64,000 bases of DNA from contig NZ_CP094289.1 of assembly GCF_022759505.1 (NCBI RefSeq), positions 124,001 through 188,000 of the forward strand. Direction: 5' to 3'. The stretch's first letter is position 1. Each line of letters starts with the position of its first letter. Made by a program: the position numbers and the translations under genes. Positions 8,509 to 16,465 of this stretch are shown here, piece after piece. Source of the stretch: Georgenia sp. TF02-10. Its GTDB lineage: Bacteria; Actinomycetota; Actinomycetes; Actinomycetales; Actinomycetaceae. The notes beneath the pieces were generated by a model. It saw only the letters and a list, made by a program, of their open reading frames with translations, was not told where the DNA came from and ran no database searches.

Positions 8509-9018
8509 TCACCCGCCCTCGGGTCCGCCGGCCAGGTCCAGCACGAACCGCTCCTGGCCGGCGCACCGGTCGGCTCCCAGCGGCTCGCGCTCGCCGGTCG
8601 CCCGGAACCCGCGGCGCTCGTACAGGCGCCGGGCCGCGTCGTTCCCGTCGGCGACGTCGAGGCTGAGGCGGCGCGCCCCGTCCCGCACGGCGGCCGCCTG
8701 GACGGCGTCGAGGAGCGCCTGGCCCACCCCCGCGCGTCGGGCCGACGGCGCCACCCACATCCCGACCAGGTGCCGCTCGTCGGGCCGGTCCGGAACCGGG
8801 AGGTAGGTGAGGATGCCGACGACGTCCGGGCCCAGGTACGCGAGGAACGTCCGGCCGGCGCCGGCCCGCTCCTGCCAGACGCCGTCGTCGAAGGCCTGCT
8901 CGCGGGCCAGCGTGGAGCCGAACGCGGCCGGGTCCTGGGCCAGCGCGGCCAGCCGCACCTCCCGCAGCTCGCGCCAGTCGGCGGCGCCCGCGGGCCGGAC
9001 CTGCACGGCGCTCACCAT
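8509..9018 (-). CDS. GNAT-family N-acetyltransferase
   Basis: The 169-aa product has the GNAT fold signature: an N-terminal VRPAGAADWRELREVRLAAL, the central strand-turn HLVGMWVAPSARRAGVGQAL with the acetyl-CoA pyrophosphate loop R-R-A-G-V-G, and ARRLYERRGFRATGE in motif B. The acceptor substrate cannot be read from sequence. ATG 9018 is six bases after a TACCGT -10 box (9025-9030, minus strand), suggesting a leaderless transcript. It is transcribed away from the haem-oxygenase-like gene, with a repeat block between them. Confidence 0.85.
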   Translation of the reverse strand: MVSAVQVRPAGAADWRELREVRLAALAQDPAAFGSTLAREQAFDDGVWQERAGAGRTFLAYLGPDVVGILTYLPVPDRPDERHLVGMWVAPSARRAGVGQALLDAVQAAAVRDGARRLSLDVADGNDAARRLYERRGFRATGEREPLGADRCAGQERFVLDLAGGPEGG

Positions 9019-9041
9019 GGCCCAACGGTAGACCGGCGGCC

Positions 9042-9162
9042 ACGGGCGGGAGCGCGAGCGCCGGGCACGGGCGGGAGCGCGAGCACCGGGCACGGGCGGG
9101 CCGCCGGGCAAGAGCGCGAGCGCCCGTGCGCCGAGCGCCGAGCGCCGAGCGCCGAGCGCCGG
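9042..9162. repeat. Two adjacent GC-rich tandem repeats
   Basis: A 25-bp unit (starting ACGGGCGGGAGCGCGAGC) is present at 9042-9066 and 9067-9091 with one mismatch, then a divergent third copy to 9120. Immediately after, the 7-bp unit GCGCCGA is repeated four times with a fifth imperfect copy (9128-9162). The block fills the gap between two divergent genes and is likely to vary in copy number by slippage. Confidence 0.8.
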
Positions 9163-9180
9163 GCACGGCAGGATGGCGGC

Positions 9181-9678
9181 ATGAGCATCGTCAAGATCAA
9201 CGCCATCACCGTCCCGCCCGGCAGCGGGGACGAGCTTGCGCGGCGGTTCGCCGCCCGGGCGGGTGCGATGGAGGGGGTGGAGGGCTTCCTCGGCTTCGAG
9301 CTGCTGCGACCCAGCGACGGGCGCACCCGGTGGCTGGTGGTGACGCGGTGGCGCGACGAGGTCACCTACGAGGCCTGGGTCGGCTCGACGGACTTCGCCG
9401 CCGCGCACGGCCGCGCAGGTGGGGAGCCGGGCGGCACGGCCGGTCCGGGAGGCGCCGACGCGGCCGGGGGCGGCACCGCGGCGGCCGTCGCGGGCGGCAT
9501 CGACACGGTCGGCGAGGGCGGCACCGGCCCGGCCGCCGGCGCACCGGCTGCGGACGACGGCGGCCACGCCGGCACCGCGACGGCCGACGGCGCGGGCGAG
9601 CCGGCAGGCCGAAGGCCGGTCGGGACCAGCGCCGAGCTGTGGAGCTTCACCATCGCCGCGGGCAGCGGCGTCGACTGA
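9181..9678 (+). CDS. MhuD-like haem-degrading monooxygenase (ABM domain)
   Basis: The first 80 residues form an antibiotic-biosynthesis-monooxygenase domain resembling mycobacterial MhuD. The catalytic residues known for MhuD (N7, W66, H75) have counterparts at N7 (KINA), W66 (YEAW) and H76 (AAAHG), so haem or porphyrin cleavage for iron release is a fair inference. Between about residue 79 and 145 a Gly/Ala-rich low-complexity segment is inserted before the final strand ELWSFTI; MhuD itself is only about 105 aa. The insert belongs to the dispersed low-complexity DNA described in the findings. ATG 9181 was chosen because the family begins exactly here. Confidence 0.78.
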   Translation: MSIVKINAITVPPGSGDELARRFAARAGAMEGVEGFLGFELLRPSDGRTRWLVVTRWRDEVTYEAWVGSTDFAAAHGRAGGEPGGTAGPGGADAAGGGTAAAVAGGIDTVGEGGTGPAAGAPAADDGGHAGTATADGAGEPAGRRPVGTSAELWSFTIAAGSGVD

Positions 9679-9774
9679 CCGCCGAGGTCCTGGTCACCGG
9701 CCCGCCGGCACCCGAGGAGGGGTGGGCGGGAGGGGAACCAGGGCAGGACTGGCACCCGCCTGGCACGCCGTGCG

Positions 9775-10422
9775 TCAGTGCGTGTGCTCGTTGCGCCCGA
9801 AACCCTCCAGGAACCGCGGCCCGGCGACGGCCAGTTCCGCCTCGAACCCCGCCCCCCACTCCCGGTAGGGGTGGTGGACGAGGCGGTCGTTGGCGAACCG
9901 CGGGTCGTCCGTCACCTCGGTGACCGCGAACGGCGGGATGACCAGGTCGGTGACCGGGCCCTCCCGCTCGCACTCGGCGACCACCAGGCCGGCGTTGTCG
10001 CCGAGGAACTCGTCGACGACCCACCCGTCGGCGCCGAGCCACAGCGAGTGACGGAGCTTGATCAGCCGGCGCCCGCCGAGACGCACCATGGCCAGCCCGA
10101 CGGCGATGTCGAGCTCCCGCTCGGCCTCGTACCGGGTGCCGCCCACGTAGGGTCCCTTGGCCGTCAGCGCGCAGAAGGTGAACCGGTCGCCGAGGGAGTC
10201 GAGCGCCCGGAGCACGCCGGCGTCGCCGTCGTGGATCTCCCCGGGGAGCGCCGGGTGCGGGGCCGGGCCGGAGAGCCGGACGCGCAGCGCGTACCCCTCG
10301 GCCGCGAGGAAGTAGCTCTGCACGATGAGCTCGGGCCCGGACTCGCTCCGCAGCTCGGCGGGAAGCTCGCGGACGAAGAACTTGCGCTCGAACTCGAAGT
10401 CGCCGTACCCGGTCTCCGTCAT
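9775..10422 (-). CDS. CYTH-domain protein
   Basis: A 215-aa protein with the CYTH signature E-x-E-x-K near the N-terminus (FEFERKFFV), followed by alternating acidic and basic strands forming the triphosphate tunnel (LRVRLSG, EAERELDI, WVVDEFLG). Family members hydrolyse inorganic triphosphate or nucleoside triphosphates or act as class IV adenylate cyclases; sequence alone does not say which. ATG 10422 lies six bases after a TACCGT -10 box, so the mRNA is probably leaderless. It is divergent from the acyltransferase transcription unit with overlapping promoters. Confidence 0.82.
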   Translation of the reverse strand: MTETGYGDFEFERKFFVRELPAELRSESGPELIVQSYFLAAEGYALRVRLSGPAPHPALPGEIHDGDAGVLRALDSLGDRFTFCALTAKGPYVGGTRYEAERELDIAVGLAMVRLGGRRLIKLRHSLWLGADGWVVDEFLGDNAGLVVAECEREGPVTDLVIPPFAVTEVTDDPRFANDRLVHHPYREWGAGFEAELAVAGPRFLEGFGRNEHTH

Positions 10423-10428
10423 GCCCGG

Positions 10429-10449
10429 ACGGTACCCGCCCGCTACGCT
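10429..10449. promoter_or_regulatory. Back-to-back leaderless promoters
   Basis: Minus-strand TACCGT (10429-10434) is six bases from the CYTH ATG and plus-strand TACGCT (10444-10449) is seven bases from GTG 10457. Only nine bases separate the two -10 boxes, so the two polymerase footprints must overlap and the promoters should compete. Confidence 0.45.
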
Positions 10450-10456
10450 CGGGCGC

Positions 10457-10528
10457 GTGGGACACGAGGAGCCGGCGGAGCCCGCCGGCCGCGCCCGTCC
10501 GCGGCCGACGCGAGAGCCGGTCCGGTGA
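10457..10528 (+). CDS. 23-aa leader ORF coupled to acyltransferase
   Basis: A GTG at 10457, seven bases after a TACGCT -10 box, opens a 23-codon frame (MGHEEPAEPAGRARPRPTRE and three more residues) whose TGA overlaps the acyltransferase GTG by four bases (GTGA). The acyltransferase itself has no good ribosome site, so reading of this mini-ORF would bring ribosomes to its start. I consider it a translational-coupling leader; the peptide is not recognised. Confidence 0.45.
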   Translation: MGHEEPAEPAGRARPRPTREPVR

Positions 10529-11208
10529 TCCGCCGCCTGCTCGCCGGGACCTTCTGGCGGCTCAGCCGCTGGCGGCACCGGTCCGTCCCGCTCCCCCCGG
10601 GCGGCGCCGGCATCCTCATCGGCGCCCCGCACACCTCCAACTGGGACTTCATCCTCATGCTGGCCGTGGCGGCCGACCTGGGCATCGACGTCCGCTGGCT
10701 CGGCAAGCGCCAGCTCTTCCGCCGCCCGTTCGGCCGGCTCATGCGCGCCCTGGGCGGCATCCCGGTCGACCGGTCGCACCCGGGCGGCCTCGTCGCCGAG
10801 CTCGTCGGCCGGGTCAAGTCCGGCGAGAAGTTCTACCTCCTCATCACCCCCGAGGGCACCCGCCGTCGTGGCACCTACTGGAAGTCCGGCTTCTACCGCA
10901 TCGCCCACGAGACCGGGCTGCCCGTCGCCCTGGGCTTCGTGGACCGGGACCGCATGACGGTCGGGGTCGGTCCGTCGCTCACGATGACCGGCGACCTTAC
11001 CGCGGACATGGACCGCGTCCGGGACTTCTACGCGGACAAGAAGGGGGTGCGCCCGGAGCGGGGGACATCCCCGCGGCTGCGGGACGAGGACGCGGCCCCC
11101 GAGCCGGCCGACGCCGAGCCCGCTGCGGCGCCCACCGACGGCCCGGACGCTGCGGGACCCGCGCCTGCGGCGCCCGCCGGCGACCCACCACCCGCCGGAC
11201 CCCGCTGA
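10525..11208 (+). CDS. 1-acyl-glycerol-3-phosphate acyltransferase-like protein
   Basis: The 227-aa product has the PlsC acyltransferase blocks: block I HTSNWDF (H-x4-D catalytic pair, about residues 38-44), block II region RALGGIPVDRS, and block III TPEGTRRR. Such enzymes transfer acyl chains to glycerophosphate-type acceptors at the membrane; here the acceptor is not certain because this short subfamily is poorly characterised. The last 50 residues are a Pro/Ala/Asp-rich tail outside the domain. The start is the GTG overlapping the leader ORF stop. An FAD-dependent dehydrogenase gene follows 21 bp downstream. Confidence 0.82.
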   Translation: MIRRLLAGTFWRLSRWRHRSVPLPPGGAGILIGAPHTSNWDFILMLAVAADLGIDVRWLGKRQLFRRPFGRLMRALGGIPVDRSHPGGLVAELVGRVKSGEKFYLLITPEGTRRRGTYWKSGFYRIAHETGLPVALGFVDRDRMTVGVGPSLTMTGDLTADMDRVRDFYADKKGVRPERGTSPRLRDEDAAPEPADAEPAAAPTDGPDAAGPAPAAPAGDPPPAGPR

Positions 11209-11229
11209 GGGACACCAGAAGGAGGCCGC

Positions 11230-12879
11230 ATGGACGCGGACGCCATCGTCGTCGGGGCCGGGCTGGCCGGGCTGGTGGCCACCGCCGAGCTCGCCGCGGC
11301 CGGCCGGCGGGTGCTCCTGCTGGACCAGGAGAACGCCGCCAACCTCGGCGGGCAGGCGTACTGGTCCTTCGGCGGCCTGTTCCTCGTCGACTCCCCCGAG
11401 CAGCGGCGGATGGGCATCCGCGACTCCGCCGAGCTGGCGTGGCAGGACTGGCTGGGCACCGCCGGGTTCGACCGGGACCGCGAGGACCGCTGGCCGCGGC
11501 GCTGGGCCCGGGCCTACGTGGACTTCGCCGCCGGGGAGAAGCGGGCCTGGCTCCGCGACCTCGGCGTGCGCCTCTTCCCGGTGGTCGGCTGGGCCGAGCG
11601 CGGCGGGCACGGCGCGACCGGGCCGGGCAACTCCGTGCCCCGGTTCCACATCGCCTGGGGCACCGGGCCGGGCCTGGTGGCGCCGTTCGCCCGCCGGGTC
11701 CGGGCCGCCGTCGACGCGGGCCTGGTGACCGTCCGGTTCCGGCACCGGGTGGAGGAGCTGCTGAGCACCGGCGGCACCGTCGACGGCGTGCGCGGCACCG
11801 TCCTGACCGCCACCACCGCCGCCCGCGGGGAGGCCTCGCCCCGCACCGCCGTCGGGGAGTTCGCGCTGCACGCCCCGGTCGTGCTCGTCACCTCCGGCGG
11901 GATCGGCGGCAACCCGGAGATGGTGCGCCGGTTCTGGCCGGACCGGCTCGGGACGCCGCCGCGGCACCTGGTCCGCGGCGTCCCGGCGTACGTGGACGGC
12001 CGGATGCTCGACGTCGCCGAGGCGGCCGGCGCGTCGCTGGTGAACCGGGACCGGATGTGGCACTACACCGAGGGCGTCACGAACTACGCCCCGGTCTGGC
12101 CGGACCACGGCATCCGGATCCTGCCCGGCCCGTCCTCGCTGTGGCTGGACGCGACCGGCCGGCGGCTGCCGGTGCCGCTCTACCCCGGCTTCGACACCCT
12201 GGGCACCCTGGCCCACCTGCGCCGCACCGGGCACGACCACTCCTGGTTCGTGCTGACCCAGCGGATCATCGAGAAGGAGTTCGCGCTGTCCGGCTCGGAG
12301 CAGAACCCGGACCTGACCGGCAAGGACCTGCGCCTGCTCCTGCACCGGCTGGGCCCGGGGGCGCCCGGCCCGGTCGAGGCGTTCAAGGACCGCGGCGCGG
12401 ACTTCGTCGTCGCCGACGCCCTGCCAGAGCTGGTGGCCGGGATGAACGCCCGCACCGAGGAGGCGCTGCTGACGCTCGGCGACGTCGAGCGGGAGGTCCG
12501 CGCCCGGGACCGGGAGATGCTCAACCCGTTCAGCAAGGACCTGCAGGTGACCGCCCTGCGCGGGGCCCGCTCCTACCGGGGCGACCGGCTGCTGCGGGTG
12601 GCCCGCCCGCACCGGCTGCTCGACCCGGCCGCCGGCCCGCTGATCGCGGTCAAGCTGCACGTGCTCACCCGCAAGACCCTCGGCGGGCTGGAGACCGACC
12701 TGTCCGGCCGGGTGCTCCGGCCCGACGGCGAGGTGCTCCCCGGGCTGTACGCCGCCGGGGAGGTCGCCGGCTTCGGCGGCGGTGGCATGCACGGCTACCG
12801 GTCGCTGGAGGGGACCTTCCTCGGCGGCTGCCTCTTCTCCGGTCGGCAGGCGGGGCGGGCCACGGCGGCCGCGGTGTAG
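11230..12879 (+). CDS. FAD-binding dehydrogenase (KstD-like flavoprotein)
   Basis: A 549-aa flavoprotein with an N-terminal dinucleotide fold (IVVGAGLAGLVATAELAAAG, residues 7-26) and a C-terminal FAD-closing segment GLYAAGEVAGFGGGGMHGYR. It matches the putative FAD-binding dehydrogenases related to fumarate reductase and 3-ketosteroid dehydrogenase (PRK12834-type), whose substrates are not established. A strong AGGAGG ribosome site precedes ATG 11230. It may be co-transcribed with the acyltransferase just upstream; this would fit a lipid or sterol-like substrate, but that is speculation. There is no signal peptide, so it is cytoplasmic. Confidence 0.8.
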   Translation: MDADAIVVGAGLAGLVATAELAAAGRRVLLLDQENAANLGGQAYWSFGGLFLVDSPEQRRMGIRDSAELAWQDWLGTAGFDRDREDRWPRRWARAYVDFAAGEKRAWLRDLGVRLFPVVGWAERGGHGATGPGNSVPRFHIAWGTGPGLVAPFARRVRAAVDAGLVTVRFRHRVEELLSTGGTVDGVRGTVLTATTAARGEASPRTAVGEFALHAPVVLVTSGGIGGNPEMVRRFWPDRLGTPPRHLVRGVPAYVDGRMLDVAEAAGASLVNRDRMWHYTEGVTNYAPVWPDHGIRILPGPSSLWLDATGRRLPVPLYPGFDTLGTLAHLRRTGHDHSWFVLTQRIIEKEFALSGSEQNPDLTGKDLRLLLHRLGPGAPGPVEAFKDRGADFVVADALPELVAGMNARTEEALLTLGDVEREVRARDREMLNPFSKDLQVTALRGARSYRGDRLLRVARPHRLLDPAAGPLIAVKLHVLTRKTLGGLETDLSGRVLRPDGEVLPGLYAAGEVAGFGGGGMHGYRSLEGTFLGGCLFSGRQAGRATAAAV

Positions 12880-12965
12880 CCGGACGACGGCGACCGGCCG
12901 CGGGAAAGCCGGCACGACGGCGGCCGGGCCGGTCCAGCCGGGACGACGGCGACCGGCCCGGTGCT
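12879..12965. repeat. 29-bp tandem repeat, three units
   Basis: Units at 12879, 12908 and 12937 share GCCGGNACGACGGCGRCCGG and repeat with an exact 29-bp period in the gap between two converging genes. A degenerate fourth copy lies near 12991-13017. The same core word recurs elsewhere in the window, including inside genes. Confidence 0.8.
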
Positions 12966-13050
12966 GCCGGTCCGCCATCAGCCCAGCGCCGGAGCATGGC
13001 GACGGCGGCCGGCCACGGTGCAGCCTCACGCGGTGCAGCCGGTGCGCCCG

Positions 13051-14889
13051 TCACGCCAGGGCCAAGACCACGGCGACGGCGGCCACCACCAGGGCCGCCC
13101 AGGCCGCGGCGACCGCCCCGCCGACCGCCGCCCACCGCCGGGTGCTCCACCGCCGCGGCTCGCCGGTGGCCAGGGTGCGCACCCACACCCGCGCCTCGGC
13201 GGCGGCGGCCGCGCGGAACAGCGCCAGGGTCGTGGCCGCGACCGCCACCGCGAGCCCGAGGACGGCGACCGTGCCCAGCAGCAGCGCGGCCACCCCGGTC
13301 CCGGTCACCGGGGTGGGGCCGGTGGCCGCGAGCGCCCAGCCGACGGCGGCGTCGACGGCGGCGAGGAGCCGCGGACCCACCGGGTGCACGCCGGCCAGCG
13401 TCGCCCCCACCGCGCCGTAGTGCGCCCGGGCGGCGGGCACGGCGAGGGCGCCGACCGCCACCACCGGCGGGAGGAGCCGCAGCACCAGCGCCAGCCAGTC
13501 CCGCCGCGCCCAGGGCGTCCAGTTGGCGCCGGTACCGTCCGGGTCGGCCAGCGCCCGGCGGGCCCGGACCCCCCGCGCGGCCCCCAGCCGGGCCGGCTCC
13601 GACAGGTGGCCGGTGAGGTGATGCAGCACCCGGGGCACCGTCTCGGCCCAGTCCTCGCCGTAGCCGACGTGGTCCCCGATCACCTGCATCTCGCCGGGGA
13701 CCATGACGAACCGGTAGGTCCCGGCGGCCGGCTGGGTCACCGGCCGGCCGTTGGGCACCAGGTCGAACGGCGCCCACAGGTCCAGCCAGTCCACCCCGGC
13801 GACGGCGCCGGGTGTGGGCAGCGCCCCGCCACGGCCGGCGGCGAAGGCGGTGACCTGGTGCCGGGCGGCCGCGGCGAGGGCGAGGAGCGCGGCGAGGGTC
13901 ACGCCCAGGGTGAGCGCCGCCGTCGGGAGGGGGCCGAGGGCGCCGAGGGTGGGCAGGGCGAGCAGCCAGACCAGGCCGGTGGCGACGATCGGCACCCGCG
14001 TCCAGGTCGGCGGGGTCAGCACCCGCATGTCCTCCAGGCGGCCGTGCGCCCCGCCGAGGGTGGTCAGCCGCGCGGGCCGCCGGTGGGGCGGCAGGCGCTG
14101 CAGGACGGCATGGCTGAGCGCGGCGCCCTGGGAGGTGGCGAGGACGTGCACCCGGTCGGCGCCCCACCGGTCCACCTCGGCCGCGACGACGGCGCGCACC
14201 CGCTGCTCCATCCGGGCCCGCGCCACCGGGCGGATGAGAAAGCTCTGGACGTCGCCGACGTTCTGGCTCAGCAGCGTCAGCACCCGCGCCGCACCGTCGC
14301 GGACCCGGGGGGAGGGCACCGCCGTCGTGACCACGAGGAGCACGACGGCGACCAGCAGCACCGGGCCGACGAGCGCCAGCAGGACCAGCCCGAGCGCGAT
14401 GGAGTAGGCCGGCGCGAACGGCCGGAGCTGGTGGACGACCGCCGGCGGGCGGGACCGGGCCGGCGCCGGGGGTGGGGCGGTGCGGGCGGCCCGGGCGGCG
14501 CGGGCCTCGAGGACCATCTGGGTGACGGCGAAGCTCGGCGCGAACCAGAGCAGCCAGCGCAGGACGTCGGCCGGCCGGGGCGCCTCGAAGGCGTCCGCCC
14601 AGTGCGCCTCGACCAGCCGGAGGCGGACCACGGGGTCGGTGACCACCGGGTCCGGGTAGGACCCCGGCGCGCCGACCTCGACGACGGCGCTCACCGGCTC
14701 CCGGTCCCGCGCCGCCCGGCCGGTGCTCAGCGCCGTGACCTCGGTCGGGGCACCGCGCCGGTCCTGGAGGGCGGTGAACCGGAGCAGGTCCTCGGTCCAC
14801 CGCTCCAGGGTCTGGCCGCGGGGCTGGGTGCCCATGCCGTGGACGAGCACGACGCTGACGTCGGGCTCGGGCGCGGCTGACTCGGCCAT
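13051..14889 (-). CDS. Membrane-associated alpha/beta-hydrolase-like protein
   Basis: The 612-aa product opens with VSVVLVHGMGTQPRGQT, an oxyanion-hole HGMG typical of lipase-like hydrolases, and has a nucleophile-like elbow VHVLATSQGAAL (T-S-Q-G) about residue 230. Hydrophobic segments (for example LVLLALVGPVLLVAVVLLVV around 145 and several after 310 and 500) indicate at least four membrane spans around the hydrolase core. Substrate is unknown. ATG 14889 follows a CATGCT -10-like box by six bases. Earlier in-frame codons extend into unrelated sequence and are not used. Confidence 0.65.
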   Translation of the reverse strand: MAESAAPEPDVSVVLVHGMGTQPRGQTLERWTEDLLRFTALQDRRGAPTEVTALSTGRAARDREPVSAVVEVGAPGSYPDPVVTDPVVRLRLVEAHWADAFEAPRPADVLRWLLWFAPSFAVTQMVLEARAARAARTAPPPAPARSRPPAVVHQLRPFAPAYSIALGLVLLALVGPVLLVAVVLLVVTTAVPSPRVRDGAARVLTLLSQNVGDVQSFLIRPVARARMEQRVRAVVAAEVDRWGADRVHVLATSQGAALSHAVLQRLPPHRRPARLTTLGGAHGRLEDMRVLTPPTWTRVPIVATGLVWLLALPTLGALGPLPTAALTLGVTLAALLALAAAARHQVTAFAAGRGGALPTPGAVAGVDWLDLWAPFDLVPNGRPVTQPAAGTYRFVMVPGEMQVIGDHVGYGEDWAETVPRVLHHLTGHLSEPARLGAARGVRARRALADPDGTGANWTPWARRDWLALVLRLLPPVVAVGALAVPAARAHYGAVGATLAGVHPVGPRLLAAVDAAVGWALAATGPTPVTGTGVAALLLGTVAVLGLAVAVAATTLALFRAAAAAEARVWVRTLATGEPRRWSTRRWAAVGGAVAAAWAALVVAAVAVVLALA

Positions 14890-15162
14890 GGGCTCAGCAT
14901 GCGGCAGGCCACCGACACCGGGTGGCCGAACCGGCCGTCCGCGCACCGGCACGTGCGCCGCCGCCTCGTCCGCCTGGTGCCGCAGGGGCCCGGCCGTAGT
15001 CTCGGGAAGCGAGTCAACTACGGCGCGCAGTTGAGGCCGTCTCATCCCGTCCCTCGAGTTCGCGAGTCCGCAACCACGGCGTCCCAGGGCTGGTCGAGAC
15101 TGATCGACCTGGGAAGCCCCGGCTCGCGGTACGCAGGCGCATTGCGATGCATTGCAACTGCC

Positions 15163-15288
15163 ATGTACGCTGCTGGCCGGTACCTCCTGGTCGTGCTCAC
15201 CGAGGCGATCGAGGGCCGTGACTATGTGGTGACCGCACGCGAGATGACGAGCGCCGAGCGCCAGGCCTTCCAGCGCACGGGAAGGTGA
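15163..15288 (+). pseudogene. Truncated BrnT-like toxin
   Basis: The 41-residue remainder YAAGRYLLVVLTEAIEGRDY then VVTAREMTSAERQAF resembles the C-terminal half of BrnT-type ribonuclease toxins (conserved R-Y-L-x-V-V-x-T and ISAR-x-M-T-x-x-E-R). The N-terminal half with the catalytic region is absent upstream. It is followed after 6 bp by a ribbon-helix-helix gene in BrnT-BrnA order. Either a toxin that lost its catalytic part, or a divergent short toxin. Confidence 0.5.
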
Positions 15289-15294
15289 GATGAG

Positions 15295-15600
15295 ATGAGC
15301 AAGCTGGACGAGATTGCCGCCCACGCCCAGGAGCACGACTTCTCCGAGGAGATGGAGCGGGGAGTCTGGGAAGACGAGACCGAGACGGATCCCATGGTCA
15401 CCACCTCACTTCGGCTGCCCAAGTCGCTGCTGGACTGGGTGCGCGAGCGGGCCGCCACCGAGCACGTGCGGCCTAGTGCGTTGATCCGACAGTGGATAGA
15501 GCAACGTCGAGACGCGGGCAACGCGGTTGACGTCGGCGACCTTGCGGCCCGTCTCGACCGCCTCGAGCGCGCCGTGTTCTCCGACTCCAGCGGCTCCTGA
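15295..15600 (+). CDS. BrnA/CopG-like ribbon-helix-helix antitoxin
   Basis: The 101-aa product has a ribbon-helix-helix DNA-binding segment in its middle, VTTSLRLPKSLLDWVRERAA (about 31-50), with a following helix ending WIEQRRD. The acidic first 30 residues would face the toxin. The gene follows a truncated BrnT-like frame by 6 bp and ends before a small GC hairpin. With the toxin damaged, it may persist as a repressor or as a leftover that still neutralises related toxins. Confidence 0.72.
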   Translation: MSKLDEIAAHAQEHDFSEEMERGVWEDETETDPMVTTSLRLPKSLLDWVRERAATEHVRPSALIRQWIEQRRDAGNAVDVGDLAARLDRLERAVFSDSSGS

Positions 15601-15610
15601 CGGGCCGCGC

Positions 15611-15629
15611 GGCGGTACTCACCACCGCC
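15611..15629 (+). terminator. Possible terminator after brnA-like gene
   Basis: GGCGGT (15611-15616) pairs with ACCGCC (15624-15629) across a 7-base loop, 10 bp after the stop codon. No T-run follows. Confidence 0.35.
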
Positions 15630-15789
15630 GGTGGACCGCGTGGCAGCAGGCGCTGTCGACACTCCAACGCACCGCGGTCCACCGGGCCGCGGCAAGCGGG
15701 TCCCCGGACCGGGTCAGGTCAGCCGCGGCGTGCACCAGATTCCCGGGCCTCGTGCGCGGCGGCCCCGGCGACGTAGTCGGACAACCCGC

Positions 15790-16239
15790 TCAGGGCCTCT
15801 TCGTCCTCCGCCCGCTCGCCGGGCTGGCGGCAGAGCCCCCTCCTTCCCTGCCGGTGGCAGGGTCGGCGCCCCGGGGGCGGCGCGGTGGTGACCCGACCCG
15901 GGCCTTGCAGAGCTGTTCGTTGATCTCGACGTAGTCCTCCACCAGCGCGGCGAACCGGGTATAACTGTCCAGCTCGGCGCGGACCTGGTCGACCTGCTCG
16001 AGGGGGATGTACTGCCCGCGCGAGCCACCCGGGCCCTTCGCGGTCCGGGTCCACAGAGCCCGGGGCCCGTGACCCTGCTCCCCGGGGCGGGCGCAGCGGC
16101 AGCCGGGCTTGCCGCACCTGCGGTAGCCCACCTGCAGCGAGCCGCGCCGGAACCGCGGCACCGCGGCGATGCGCGCCAGCACCACCTGCGCGAGCTCCTC
16201 GAGCTGGTCCACCGTCATCGCCGAGTAGTCCTTGCCCAT
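15790..16239 (-). CDS. DUF6788-like, IS-associated protein (C-terminus probably shifted)
   Basis: The first 115 residues contain the block RRGSLQVGYRRCGKPGCRCA then GHGP and QYIPLEQVDQVRAEL, which I recognise as the small cysteine-containing family (DUF6788) found upstream of transposases in some insertion sequences. The last 35 residues turn into Arg/Gly-rich text, while the other minus-strand frame reads GERAEDEEALSGLSDYVAGA, so a frameshift near 15860 is likely. No transposase remains nearby. I take it as the relic of a mobile element; function is unknown. Confidence 0.55.
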   Translation of the reverse strand: MGKDYSAMTVDQLEELAQVVLARIAAVPRFRRGSLQVGYRRCGKPGCRCARPGEQGHGPRALWTRTAKGPGGSRGQYIPLEQVDQVRAELDSYTRFAALVEDYVEINEQLCKARVGSPPRRPRGADPATGREGGGSAASPASGRRTKRP

Positions 16240-16465
16240 GCCACCCTCCCAAGCCTGATCATGGACCCAGCATTCAGACTAGGGGCGCCGTCTCAATCCC
16301 TGATCGGCAGCCTCCTGGTTGCTCTCACCGTCTCGATGCCACCGGGTCGGAGAATGGAGTCGAACAGGCGCCCGGGAACCGACTCCCGCTAACGGTCACT
16401 ACCGGGCCAGGCAGCCCCGCGCGTTCAGGAGATCCAGCATCAACGAGCAACGACGGACGGACAGG

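Noticed and set aside
9042-9162. CRISPR-like array of repeats
   Set aside because: Repeats are contiguous with no unique spacers; it is a simple tandem repeat.
14890-15336. N-terminal extension of the membrane hydrolase to 761 aa
   Set aside because: The added 149 residues match no family, cross the BrnT remnant antisense, and ATG 14889 has a -10 box at the right distance.
16360-16390. TTCGACTCC-like T-arm on the minus strand, suggesting a tRNA end
   Set aside because: The flanking bases do not form a 5-bp T stem, and no anticodon or acceptor stem could be built upstream.
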